Source: Massilia agrisoli (GTDB lineage Bacteria > Pseudomonadota > Gammaproteobacteria > Burkholderiales > Burkholderiaceae_D). Taken from it: DNA of 64,000 nucleotides. Position numbers and translations under genes: made by a program. Location of the stretch: assembly GCF_020831365.1 (NCBI RefSeq), contig NZ_JAJHPV010000021.1, positions 124,001 through 188,000 on the forward strand. The letters are read 5' to 3'. Positions 38,055-46,548 of the stretch are shown here, one piece after another; position 1 is the stretch's first letter; the number at the start of each line of letters is the position of its first letter. The notes under the pieces are model-generated. The model searched no databases. It was not told the origin of the DNA and worked only from the letters and a program-made list of their open reading frames with translations.

Positions 38055-39509
38055 TTATACCCCGCCCATGCAGATGTACTTGATGACGAGATAGTCGTCC
38101 ATCCCGTACACCGAACCCTCGCGCCCCAGGCCCGATTGCTTGACGCCGCCAAACGGCGCGACTTCGTTCGAGATCAGTCCGGTATTGACGCCGACCATGC
38201 CGCTCTCGAGCGCCTCGGCAACGCGCCACACGCGGCCGATATCGCGTGAATAGAAATACGCCGCGAGGCCGAATTCGGTGTCGTTGGCCATCGCGATCAC
38301 TTCGTCCTCGGTCTTGAAGCGGAACAGCGGCGCCAGCGGACCGAAGGTCTCTTCTCCGGCCACCTGCATCGATGTGGTGACATCGGCCAGCACCGTCGGC
38401 TGGAAGAAGCTATGGCCCAGCTCATGGCGCTTACCGCCCATCATCAGGCGCGCGCCTTTCGACAGCGCGTCGGCGATGTGCTGCTCGACCTTGACCACGG
38501 CCTTTTCCTCGATCAGCGGACCTTGCGTCACGCCGGCCTCGACGCCGTTGCCGACCTTGAGCTTGCTTACCGCAGCAACCAGTTTCTCGGCAAATTTTTC
38601 GTAAATCCCGTCCTGCACGTACAGTCGGTTCGCGCACACGCAGGTCTGGCCGGCATTGCGGTACTTGGACGCGATCGCGCCTTCCACGGCCGCATCCACG
38701 TCGGCGTCGTCGAACACGATAAACGGCGCGTTGCCGCCCAGTTCCAGCGACAGTTTCTTGATCGTCGGCGCGCATTGCTGCATCAGGATGCGGCCGACCT
38801 GGGTCGATCCGGTAAAGCTGACCTTGCGCACAATCGGGTTGCTGGTCATCTCGAGGCCAATCGCTTTGGAGTCGCCTGTCAGCACGCTAAGAACCCCTTT
38901 CGGCAAGCCCGCCCGTTCGCCCAGCACAGCCAGGGCCAGGGCCGAGAACGGCGTCAGTTCAGCCGGCTTGACCACGATAGGGCAGCCGGCAGCCAGCGCA
39001 GGGCCGACCTTGCGGGTGATCATCGCCGCCGGGAAGTTCCATGGCGTGATCGCCGCGCACACGCCGATCGGCTCCTTGGTCACAACGATACGGCGGTCCG
39101 GCCACGGCGACTGCAGCGTATCGCCTGCGACGCGCTTGCCTTCTTCGGCAAACCATTCGATAAACGATGCTGCGTAGGAAATCTCGCCCTTGGCTTCGGC
39201 CAGCGGCTTGCCCTGTTCCGCGGTCATGATCAGCGCCAGGTCGTCCGCGTTGGCCAGCATCAGGTCGTTCCAGGTGCGCAGGATCGCGCTGCGTTCCTTG
39301 GCGGTCTTCTTGCGCCACGCGGGCCAGGCCGCGTTGGCAGCGTCGATCGCGCGCTGGGTCTCGGCCTTGCCCATGTGCGGCACCGTGCCCAGCCGTTCCC
39401 CGGTTGCCGGGTTGACGACGTCGATCGTACTGGCATCATTCGCATCGCACCATTCGCCGTCGATGAAGCATTGCTGGCGCAGCAGGGAAGGATCTTTCAG
39501 GTTCAGCAT
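38055..39509 (-). CDS. gabD: NADP-dependent succinate-semialdehyde dehydrogenase
   Basis: GabD oxidises succinate semialdehyde to succinate, the last step of GABA breakdown. The 484-residue aldehyde dehydrogenase has the catalytic Glu in LELGGNAPF, the catalytic Cys in GQTCVCANR and the GabD-typical second Cys two residues on. The family opening KDPSLLRQQCFIDGEW is also present. It lies about 3 kb from spuA and completes the putrescine/GABA route of this region, but no GABA transaminase gene is nearby. Confidence 0.95.
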   Translation of the reverse strand: MLNLKDPSLLRQQCFIDGEWCDANDASTIDVVNPATGERLGTVPHMGKAETQRAIDAANAAWPAWRKKTAKERSAILRTWNDLMLANADDLALIMTAEQGKPLAEAKGEISYAASFIEWFAEEGKRVAGDTLQSPWPDRRIVVTKEPIGVCAAITPWNFPAAMITRKVGPALAAGCPIVVKPAELTPFSALALAVLGERAGLPKGVLSVLTGDSKAIGLEMTSNPIVRKVSFTGSTQVGRILMQQCAPTIKKLSLELGGNAPFIVFDDADVDAAVEGAIASKYRNAGQTCVCANRLYVQDGIYEKFAEKLVAAVSKLKVGNGVEAGVTQGPLIEEKAVVKVEQHIADALSKGARLMMGGKRHELGHSFFQPTVLADVTTSMQVAGEETFGPLAPLFRFKTEDEVIAMANDTEFGLAAYFYSRDIGRVWRVAEALESGMVGVNTGLISNEVAPFGGVKQSGLGREGSVYGMDDYLVIKYICMGGV

Positions 39510-39689
39510 GGCATTTCCTCAATCATGTTCGATGGTTCAGATATCACATACTAGCCCGTTTTTGCGCCGTGGGTTGGCGGCTGGATTGCACTTCAGGGTG
39601 CGAAATTTGCCGCCCATCGCATTCGGCGGGATTGCCGGGCAGGATTTGCTTAACATCGCGCTTGTCAAAATTCACAGGAGCTTTTTCAG

Positions 39690-41033
39690 ATGGTCCGCAA
39701 GTTTATCCTCGCCGCCGCTTTGGCCGCGCTGTCCTCCCCAGGCTTTGCCGCTGCCGATCAGCTTGAAGCGCGCTTGTTCAATTCGGCCGCGCTCGCCAGT
39801 CCCTACAAGGCCGACATCAGCGACGATGAAAAGGTGGCCGGCCTGTCGAAGTTCTGGTCCGAAGTGAAGTACAACTTCGTGTTCGTCGACAAATTGAAGG
39901 AAATCGACTGGGACCAGCAATACCTCAACTACCTGCCGAAAGTGCGCGCCACCCGCTCGACCGCCGAGTATTACCGCGTGCTGATGGAACTGTGCGCCAG
40001 GCTCGGCGATGGCCATACCAACGTCTACCCCGCGAAAGAAGTGTGGGACCGCGACCTGGCGCGACCGCTGATCAAGACCCGCCTGATGGAGGGAAGGGTA
40101 ATGGTGCGCGACGTCCTCGACGCGGGCTTGCGCGCGCAGGGCGTGGCGCCGGGCGTGGAAATTGTTGCGGTCGACGGTGAACCCGTCACGGCCTACGCCC
40201 AGCGCGAAATCGCGCCGTACCAGAGCGCGTCGACGAAGCAGGACCTCGACGTGCGCACCTACGCCTATGGTTTCCTCGTCGGCGCCATCGACAAGCGCCC
40301 GAACGTGCGCTTCCGCGACGCCAGCGGCAAAACGTTTGAATTGCCGGTGCAGCGCCACGGCATCGCCGGGATGATGAAAGTACTGACCCCGGCGGCGCCG
40401 TTCGAGTTCCGCATGCTGCCGGGCGACGTGGCCTATGTGGCGCTAAACACCTTCAACAGCGACGAAACGGCCGACAAGTTCATTGCCGCGTTCGACAAGA
40501 TCGCCCAGTCGAAAGCCCTGGTCATCGACCTGCGCGACAACGGCGGCGGCAATTCCAATGTGGGCTTCCGCGTGCTGGCGACCCTGACGGACAAGCAGTT
40601 TGAAACCGGCAAGTGGGAGACGCGCAATTACCTGCCGACCTACCGTGCCTGGGGCAAGCCGATGCCCAACTTTGGGCAGGCAGACGAAAACTGGCAGCCC
40701 GACCTGAAGCATCAGTACGCCAAACCGGTGATCGTGCTCAGTTCCGCAGCAACCTATTCGGCCGCTGAGGACTTCCTGGTCGCCTTCGACGCCATGAAGC
40801 GCGGCACCATCGTTGGCGAGGCAAGCGGCGGCAGCACTGGCCAACCCTTGATGATCAGCCTGCCCGGTGGCGGCTCCGCCCGTATCGTGTCCAAGCGCGA
40901 CACTTATCCTGACGGCAAACCTTTCGTCGGTGTCGGCATCCAGCCCAATATCCAGGTGAGCCCGACCGTTGCAGACTTGCGCAAGGGCCGCGACACCGTA
41001 CTGGAGGCGGCACTGTTGACGTTAAGAAAGTAA
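39690..41033 (+). CDS. S41 family peptidase (C-terminal processing protease-like), exported
   Basis: The 447-residue protein has a signal peptide (LAAALAALSSPGFAA). Its central part has a degenerate PDZ-like segment (about 120-180), followed by the S41 catalytic domain (GDVAYVALNTFNSDETADKF, then ALVIDLRDNGGGNS). The serine is probably in SSAATYSAAEDF, and the basic residue in FDAMKRGTIVGEASGGSTGQ. It is divergent from gabD and precedes the polyamine genes by about 150 bases, but there is no clear functional link. Confidence 0.88.
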   Translation: MVRKFILAAALAALSSPGFAAADQLEARLFNSAALASPYKADISDDEKVAGLSKFWSEVKYNFVFVDKLKEIDWDQQYLNYLPKVRATRSTAEYYRVLMELCARLGDGHTNVYPAKEVWDRDLARPLIKTRLMEGRVMVRDVLDAGLRAQGVAPGVEIVAVDGEPVTAYAQREIAPYQSASTKQDLDVRTYAYGFLVGAIDKRPNVRFRDASGKTFELPVQRHGIAGMMKVLTPAAPFEFRMLPGDVAYVALNTFNSDETADKFIAAFDKIAQSKALVIDLRDNGGGNSNVGFRVLATLTDKQFETGKWETRNYLPTYRAWGKPMPNFGQADENWQPDLKHQYAKPVIVLSSAATYSAAEDFLVAFDAMKRGTIVGEASGGSTGQPLMISLPGGGSARIVSKRDTYPDGKPFVGVGIQPNIQVSPTVADLRKGRDTVLEAALLTLRK

Positions 41034-41096
41034 TCAAAGAAATAACTGTCGTGTTGGCATGGTTCGCCGCTTCCCGGTAAGCTCTACCTTCGTACA

Positions 41097-41111
41097 CGTC
41101 AAAATTTGACG
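41097..41111 (+). promoter_or_regulatory. Perfect 15-bp palindrome upstream of spuA
   Basis: CGTCAAAATTTGACG has 7-base arms around a central A, 80 bases before the spuA ATG. It looks like an operator for a dimeric regulator, perhaps of polyamine genes. It is not repeated in front of puuC, the symporter or gabD. Confidence 0.5.
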
Positions 41112-41127
41112 CGGATTAAGAGCCACT

Positions 41128-41167
41128 CGCGTTCAGCCGAGATAGGATTTATGATGGGCTGAACGCG
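41128..41167 (+). promoter_or_regulatory. 11-bp inverted repeat in the spuA leader
   Basis: The arms CGCGTTCAGCC (41128-41138) and GGCTGAACGCG (41157-41167) are perfect and enclose 18 bases. It ends 23 bases before the spuA ATG. With no T-run, it is unlikely to be a terminator. It could be an operator or a leader hairpin that controls translation. Confidence 0.55.
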
Positions 41168-41190
41168 ACAACAACGGAAAGGTGAGACTC

Positions 41191-41952
41191 ATGCGCCGCC
41201 CAATCGTTATCGTTCCAGCCTGCACGCGCGAGATCGGGGACCATCCCTACCATGCCGTCCAGTACAAGTACATCGACGCAGTTGTCCAGGGGGCAAGCTG
41301 CGCACCCCTGATCGTGCCTGCCCTGGGCGACGCTTTCGACCTTGAAACCGTGCTGGGCAATGCCGACGGCATCATGCTGACCGGGTCGGCCTCCAACGTC
41401 CACGCCAGCCATTACGAGCAGGACGTGCTGGACCTGAGCTTGCCGCTCGACCCGGCGCGCGACGCGACCACCTTGCCGCTGATCCGCGCCGCCCTCAAGC
41501 GCGGCGTGCCGATCTTCGCCATCTGCCGCGGCTTCCAGGAGATGAACGTGGCGCTTGGCGGCAGCCTGCACCAGGCGGTGCAGGAAGTCGCGGGCATGAT
41601 GGACCACCGTGAAAACCCCGAAGACACGCTCGATAACCAGTACGGGCCAAAGCATCCGATCCAACTGGTAGCGGGCGGGCTGATGTCGCGCATTCTCGGC
41701 GGCGTCGATGAAATCGTCGTCAACTCCCTGCATGGCCAGGGCATCGACCGCCTTGGCGCCGGCATCGCGATCGAAGCGACCGCCCACGACGGGCTGATCG
41801 AAGCGTTCTCGGTGCCGTCGGTGGCGTTCGCACTGGCCCTGCAGTGGCACCCGGAGTGGCGGCTGCTGCAAAACCCCGATTCAATGAAACTGTTTGGCGC
41901 TTTCGGCCAGGCGTGCCGGGAGTACCAGGAAAGGCGCTTGGGCCTCAAATGA
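41191..41952 (+). CDS. spuA: Gamma-glutamyl-GABA hydrolase (class I glutamine amidotransferase-like)
   Basis: This enzyme (PuuD in enterics) cleaves gamma-glutamyl-GABA to glutamate and GABA. The 253-residue protein has the nucleophile elbow FAICRGFQEMNVALGG (Cys predicted catalytic), the HGQGI segment and the catalytic His-Glu pair in ALQWHPEW. I chose ATG 41191 after AAAGGTGAG, not the GTG at 41182. It is first in spuA-spuB-spuC. The palindromes at 41097 and 41128 lie in its leader. Confidence 0.92.
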   Translation: MRRPIVIVPACTREIGDHPYHAVQYKYIDAVVQGASCAPLIVPALGDAFDLETVLGNADGIMLTGSASNVHASHYEQDVLDLSLPLDPARDATTLPLIRAALKRGVPIFAICRGFQEMNVALGGSLHQAVQEVAGMMDHRENPEDTLDNQYGPKHPIQLVAGGLMSRILGGVDEIVVNSLHGQGIDRLGAGIAIEATAHDGLIEAFSVPSVAFALALQWHPEWRLLQNPDSMKLFGAFGQACREYQERRLGLK

Positions 41953-42072
41953 TGAACCGGTGCCAGGAATGGGCCGCCTGCCGCGTGCCCTAGCGTCGCT
42001 CTCCACCCCGCCGATTCACGCGCGCGGCCAATGTTGGCCCTGCGCACCGAGCAAGACAATAGAGAGAGCATT

Positions 42073-43443
42073 ATGGCAATTCGTGAAAACTTTACTTATA
42101 CCGATATGGATTTGTGGCTCAATGAAAAACGAGTCACCGAAATTGAATGCCTGGTTCCCGACCTGACCGGCGTCGCCCGCGGCAAGATCCTGCCGCGCGC
42201 GAAATTTACCCAGGACCGTGGCATGCGCATCCCGGAAGCGGTGCTGGGCATGACCGTGACGGGCAACTACCCGGTCAATGACGGGCCGTACGACCGCGCC
42301 ATTTCGGCCACCGACCGCGACATGATCCTGAAGGCCGACCCGACCACGATTACCATGGTGCCATGGGCCGCCGACCCCACCGGGCAGGTGATCCACGACT
42401 GCTATTTCGCGGACGGCAAACTGGTCGACTTCGCGCCGCGCACCGTGCTGCGGCGCGTGCTCAAGCTGTACGAGGACAAGGGCTGGAAGCCGGTGGTGGC
42501 GCCCGAGCTGGAGTTCTACCTGACCGCCAAGAACATCGATCCCGACCTGCCGCTGAAGGCGCCGATCGGCCGCAGCGGCCGCGCCGAAACCAGCCGCCAG
42601 GTGTATTCGATCGACGCGGTCAACGAGTTCGACCCGCTGTTCGAGGACATCTACGACTACTGCGAAATGATGAACCTCGACGTCGACACCCTGATCCACG
42701 AGATCGGCGCCGGCCAGATGGAGATCAACTTCCTGCACGGCGACCCGCTGGGCCTGGCCGACAAGGTGTTCTACTTCAAGCGCACCTTGCGCGAGGCGGC
42801 GCTCAAGCACGACATGTACGCCACCTTCATGGCCAAGCCGATGGCGGGCGAGCCGGGTTCTGCGATGCACGTGCACCAGAGCGTGGTGGACGCCAAGACC
42901 GGCTGGAACATCTTCAGCAACGAAGACGGCTCGTCGTCGCAGCTGTTCAAGCACTACATCGGCGGCCTGCAGCGCTACATGCCGTCGGCGATGGCCATCG
43001 TCGCGCCCTACGTCAATTCTTACCGCCGCATCGTGCGCCATACGGCCGCGCCGATCAACATCCAGTGGGGCCTGGACAACCGCACCGTGGGCTTCCGCGT
43101 GCCGGAATCGGGCGTGCAGGACCGCCGCGTCGAGAACCGCATCATTGGCGCCGACGCCAACCCGTATCTCGCGCTGGCAGTGACGCTGGCCTGTGGTTAT
43201 CTTGGCATGACCGAGCAGCTGGAACCGACCGCCATGATGGGCGGCAGCGCCTACGACATGCCGTTCGAGCTGCCGCAAGGCCTGCCCGAAGCGCTGGCGC
43301 TGTTGCGCGGCGAGGACAAGCTGCGCACGGTGCTTGGCGAGCGCTTCATCGACGTGTACGCTGCCATCAAGGACCTGGAACACCAGGAATTCATGACTGT
43401 CATCAGTCCGTGGGAACGCGAGCATTTGCTGCTTCACGTCTGA
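42073..43443 (+). CDS. spuB: Gamma-glutamylputrescine synthetase (glutamine synthetase family)
   Basis: This enzyme ligates glutamate to putrescine using ATP. The 456-residue GlnA-like protein begins MAIRENFTYTDMDLWLNEKRVTEIECLVPDLTGVARGK, and its ATP and metal sites are seen in EIGAGQMEINF, the catalytic HVHQS, and NPYLALAVTLACG segments. It lacks a tyrosine adenylylation site of true glutamine synthetases. The ATG at 42073 follows AGAGAGAGC. Its place between spuA and spuC supports the polyamine function over ammonia assimilation. Confidence 0.9.
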   Translation: MAIRENFTYTDMDLWLNEKRVTEIECLVPDLTGVARGKILPRAKFTQDRGMRIPEAVLGMTVTGNYPVNDGPYDRAISATDRDMILKADPTTITMVPWAADPTGQVIHDCYFADGKLVDFAPRTVLRRVLKLYEDKGWKPVVAPELEFYLTAKNIDPDLPLKAPIGRSGRAETSRQVYSIDAVNEFDPLFEDIYDYCEMMNLDVDTLIHEIGAGQMEINFLHGDPLGLADKVFYFKRTLREAALKHDMYATFMAKPMAGEPGSAMHVHQSVVDAKTGWNIFSNEDGSSSQLFKHYIGGLQRYMPSAMAIVAPYVNSYRRIVRHTAAPINIQWGLDNRTVGFRVPESGVQDRRVENRIIGADANPYLALAVTLACGYLGMTEQLEPTAMMGGSAYDMPFELPQGLPEALALLRGEDKLRTVLGERFIDVYAAIKDLEHQEFMTVISPWEREHLLLHV

Positions 43444-43469
43444 CCCTGAACGCAAAACGGGAGGCCATC

Positions 43470-44891
43470 ATGGCAGCAATCGCAGAAACCAAAGCCGGGG
43501 TCCAGCAGGACTTCGACACCGCCGCCGTGCGCGAACTCGATTCGGCGCACTTCATCCATCCGTTCACCGACCACGCCGCGCTGGCGGCAAAGGGCGCGCG
43601 CGTGATGGTGCGCGGCGAAGGCATCTACCTGTGGGACTCGGACAACAACAAGATCCTCGACGGCATGTCGGGCCTGTGGTGCGTGAATGTCGGCTACGGC
43701 CGCACCAGCATCTCGCAGGCGGTCTACCGACAGATGGAGACGCTGCCGTTCTATAACAGCTTCTTCAACACGACCAACCTGCCGGCGGTGCAGTTGGCCA
43801 CGCTGCTGGCGGAAATCGCCCCGCCGCAGTTCAAGCACGTGTTCTTTACCAGTTCGGGCTCGGAGGCCAACGACACCAATGTGCGGCTGGTGCGGCGTTA
43901 CTGGGACCTGATGGGCTGCAAGGACCGCCACACCATCATCGGCCGCTACAACGGCTACCACGGCAGCACGGTGGCCGGGGCGGCGCTGGGTGGCATGTCG
44001 GGCATGCACGAGCAGGGCGGCATGATTCCGAACGTGGCCCACATCGGCCAGCCTAACTACGCGGAGTCAGGGCGCGGCATGACCGAAGCCGAATTCGGTA
44101 TCGTGGCAGCAGGCTGGCTGGAAGAAAAAATCCTCGATCTCGGCCCCGAAAAGGTTGCGGCTTTCATCGGGGAACCGGTGCAAGGCGCGGGCGGCGTGAT
44201 CATTCCGCCATCGACCTACTGGCCCGAGATCCAGCGCATTTGCGACAAGTACGGCATCCTGCTGATTGCCGACGAAGTGATCACCGGTTTCGGCCGCCTG
44301 GGCACCATGTTCGGCTCGGAGCTCATGCAGATCAAGCCTGACCTGATTACCTTCGCCAAGGGCGTTACGTCCGGTTACGTGCCATTGGGCGGCGTGCTGG
44401 TGGGCAGCCGGGTCGCCAGCGTGCTGATTGAAAAGGGCGGGGACTTCAACCACGGCTTCACCTATTCAGGCCATCCGGTGGCCTGTGCGGCGGCGCTGGA
44501 GAACCTGCGCATCATCCAGGAAGAGAATCTGGTGAATGCGGTGGCGGTCGATACCGGCCCGTACCTGCGCCAGAAGTTTGTATCGCTGGCCGACCATCCG
44601 CTGGTCAGCCATCCGGACGCCTGCGGTTTCGTCGCCGGGCTGAACCTGGTGAAGAAGAAGGCGGAGCTGGTGCACGACTGCGAGCCGTTCGAGTCGAGCG
44701 ATGGTGTGGGGATGATCTGCCGCGGCCACATGTTCAACAACGGCATCATCATGCGCGCCGTCGGTGACCGCATGATCGTGGCGCCGCCGCTGGTGATGAC
44801 CAAGGTGCAGATCGACGAGATGGTAGACCGTATCCGCGACGCGCTCGACGCCACGCTGGCCGACCTGCGCCAGCGCGGCCTGTTCCGCTAA
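43470..44891 (+). CDS. spuC: Putrescine (polyamine):pyruvate aminotransferase, class III
   Basis: The 473-residue class III transaminase uses PLP, with the Schiff-base Lys in LITFAKGVTSGYVPLGG, the cofactor motif SSGSEANDTNVRL and DEVITGFGRLG. SpuC transfers the amino group of putrescine or gamma-glutamylputrescine to pyruvate, giving an aldehyde for PuuC. ATG 43470 is preceded by GGGAGG. It lies 26 bases after spuB. Strong similarity to omega-amino acid transaminases means that beta-alanine or other amines cannot be excluded as substrates. Confidence 0.88.
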   Translation: MAAIAETKAGVQQDFDTAAVRELDSAHFIHPFTDHAALAAKGARVMVRGEGIYLWDSDNNKILDGMSGLWCVNVGYGRTSISQAVYRQMETLPFYNSFFNTTNLPAVQLATLLAEIAPPQFKHVFFTSSGSEANDTNVRLVRRYWDLMGCKDRHTIIGRYNGYHGSTVAGAALGGMSGMHEQGGMIPNVAHIGQPNYAESGRGMTEAEFGIVAAGWLEEKILDLGPEKVAAFIGEPVQGAGGVIIPPSTYWPEIQRICDKYGILLIADEVITGFGRLGTMFGSELMQIKPDLITFAKGVTSGYVPLGGVLVGSRVASVLIEKGGDFNHGFTYSGHPVACAAALENLRIIQEENLVNAVAVDTGPYLRQKFVSLADHPLVSHPDACGFVAGLNLVKKKAELVHDCEPFESSDGVGMICRGHMFNNGIIMRAVGDRMIVAPPLVMTKVQIDEMVDRIRDALDATLADLRQRGLFR

Positions 44892-44896
44892 AGCAC

Positions 44897-44932
44897 GGCG
44901 GATGCGGCCTCCGGCCTTATCCGCCCTACCTG
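44897..44932. repeat. GGCGGAT-type intergenic repeat (family B)
   Basis: CGGCGGATGCGGCCTCCGG followed by CCTTATCCGCCCTAC, an inverted-repeat element of the same type as those near 15 kb. It lies between spuC and the convergent symporter gene. Confidence 0.7.
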
Positions 44933-44938
44933 TCAAGG

Positions 44939-46375
44939 CTAGATTTCGCGGCGGTCTTCCAGCACTTGCGGCAGCACCGATCCGGCGAACATCCCCACGA
45001 ACGCGGCCAACAGGCCGGCCAGCTGGCCCGGGAAGTGCTCACCCAGGCTGGTAATTTGCGGGAAGAAGATAATCCACGTTCCCAACCCCGCCGCCACCGA
45101 GGCGATCGCGCCCTGGGTCGTTGCGCGTTTCCAGTACAACCCCATCACCAGCGGTACGAAGGCCGCTACCAACGTCACCTGGTAGGCGGTCGACACCAGC
45201 TCGTAGATCGAGGTGCCCTGCATGGCGATGGCGTAAGCCAGCACCAGCGCGGCAAACACCACGATCGTGCTGCGCATGGCGAACAGTTGCTGGCGGTCGC
45301 TCATCCCCGGACGCAGGTGCTTGAGGATGTTCTCGACAAAGCTCGTGGACGGCGCCAGCAGGGTGGCCGACGAGGTGCTCTTGATTGCCGACAGCAGCGC
45401 GCCGAAGAAGATGATCTGCATAATCAGCGGCATCTTGGTCATCACGAAGGTCGGCAGCAGGCGCTGGTAGTCGTTCTTAGCCATCGCCAGCCCAGCGTCG
45501 CCCATCACTAGCACCGCGCTGGCCACGATGAACATCGGGACGAAGGCGAACATGATATAGCTGGCGCCGCCGATGATGGCGCCGGTGCGCGCGGTAGGCG
45601 CGTCCTTGGCCGACATCACGCGCTGGAACACGTCCTGCTGCGGGATACTGCCAAACATCATCGTCACACCCGCGCCGATGAAGAAGACGATGTCGTTAAA
45701 GGTCGGCGGCGGCAGGAAGCGCCACAACTGGCCCTGGTCGGCCATCGCGAATACCTGGCCGGCGCCGCCCGCCAGCTCGGCCGAGAAGAAGGCGATGATC
45801 GACAGGCCGATCACGAGAACGATCATCTGGATGAAGTCGGTCAGCGCCACCGCAAGGAAGCCGCCCACCACCACATAGATCAGCACTGCCAGGGTGCCGA
45901 CGATCATGCCGGCAGCTTCAGACATCGCGCCATTGGTCAGCACCGTGAACACCAGCCCAAGTGCCGTGATCTGCGCCGCGACCCAACCAAGATAGCTCAT
46001 GATGATGGCGACCGAGCAGAACACCTCGATGCCCTTGCCGTAGCGCTGGCGGTAATAGTCGCCGATGGTCAGCAGGTTCAGCTTGTACAGCTTGGCGGCG
46101 AAGAACATACCGACCAACACCAGGCACATGCCAGCGCCGAACGGATCTTCCACGACCGCGTTCAGGCCGCCCTGCACGAAGCGCGAGGGGATGCCCATCA
46201 CGGTTTCGGCGCCGAACCAAGTGGCGAAGGTGGTGGTCACAACCATGATCAGCGGCAGGCTGCGGCCCGCGACGGCGAAATCGGTGGTGTTCTTGATGCG
46301 GGTGCCCGCCCATACCCCCAATGCAAGCGTGCCCAGCAAATACAGCACGACAGAGGTAATCAAGGTGTAATTCAT
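44939..46375 (-). CDS. Sodium:solute symporter family transporter
   Basis: The 478-residue protein has about 13 membrane segments and the SSS family look: an N-terminal MNYTLITSVVLYLLGTLALGVW, the AGRSLPL motif after the first loop, and TFATWFGAETVMGIP. It is encoded convergently to spuC and divergently from the puuC-type gene, so its substrate is plausibly putrescine, GABA or a related amine or acid (inference from context only). No signal for regulation is seen. Confidence 0.86.
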   Translation of the reverse strand: MNYTLITSVVLYLLGTLALGVWAGTRIKNTTDFAVAGRSLPLIMVVTTTFATWFGAETVMGIPSRFVQGGLNAVVEDPFGAGMCLVLVGMFFAAKLYKLNLLTIGDYYRQRYGKGIEVFCSVAIIMSYLGWVAAQITALGLVFTVLTNGAMSEAAGMIVGTLAVLIYVVVGGFLAVALTDFIQMIVLVIGLSIIAFFSAELAGGAGQVFAMADQGQLWRFLPPPTFNDIVFFIGAGVTMMFGSIPQQDVFQRVMSAKDAPTARTGAIIGGASYIMFAFVPMFIVASAVLVMGDAGLAMAKNDYQRLLPTFVMTKMPLIMQIIFFGALLSAIKSTSSATLLAPSTSFVENILKHLRPGMSDRQQLFAMRSTIVVFAALVLAYAIAMQGTSIYELVSTAYQVTLVAAFVPLVMGLYWKRATTQGAIASVAAGLGTWIIFFPQITSLGEHFPGQLAGLLAAFVGMFAGSVLPQVLEDRREI

Positions 46376-46548
46376 GTATATGAGCTCCGCGCTGGGAAAT
46401 TGCCTGACTGGAAAATTGGGCGATTATAGCTGTAGAAAGCACGCTTATCGACGGCAAAAATGCAAAAAAACCCGGCATGCGCACATAATTTCCGTTGTCA
46501 GTTAAGCTATAGGCGGGTTTCGACCGTTACCAGTTTCAGGAGCGATAC

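Noticed and set aside
41128-41167. Terminator for the S41 peptidase gene
   Set aside because: The inverted repeat lies 95 bases after the stop and has no T-run; it is closer to the spuA start.
42363-43469. Extension of the spuC frame upstream into spuB
   Set aside because: The upstream part is an alternative frame of the glutamine synthetase-like gene; the transaminase starts at ATG 43470 behind GGGAGG.
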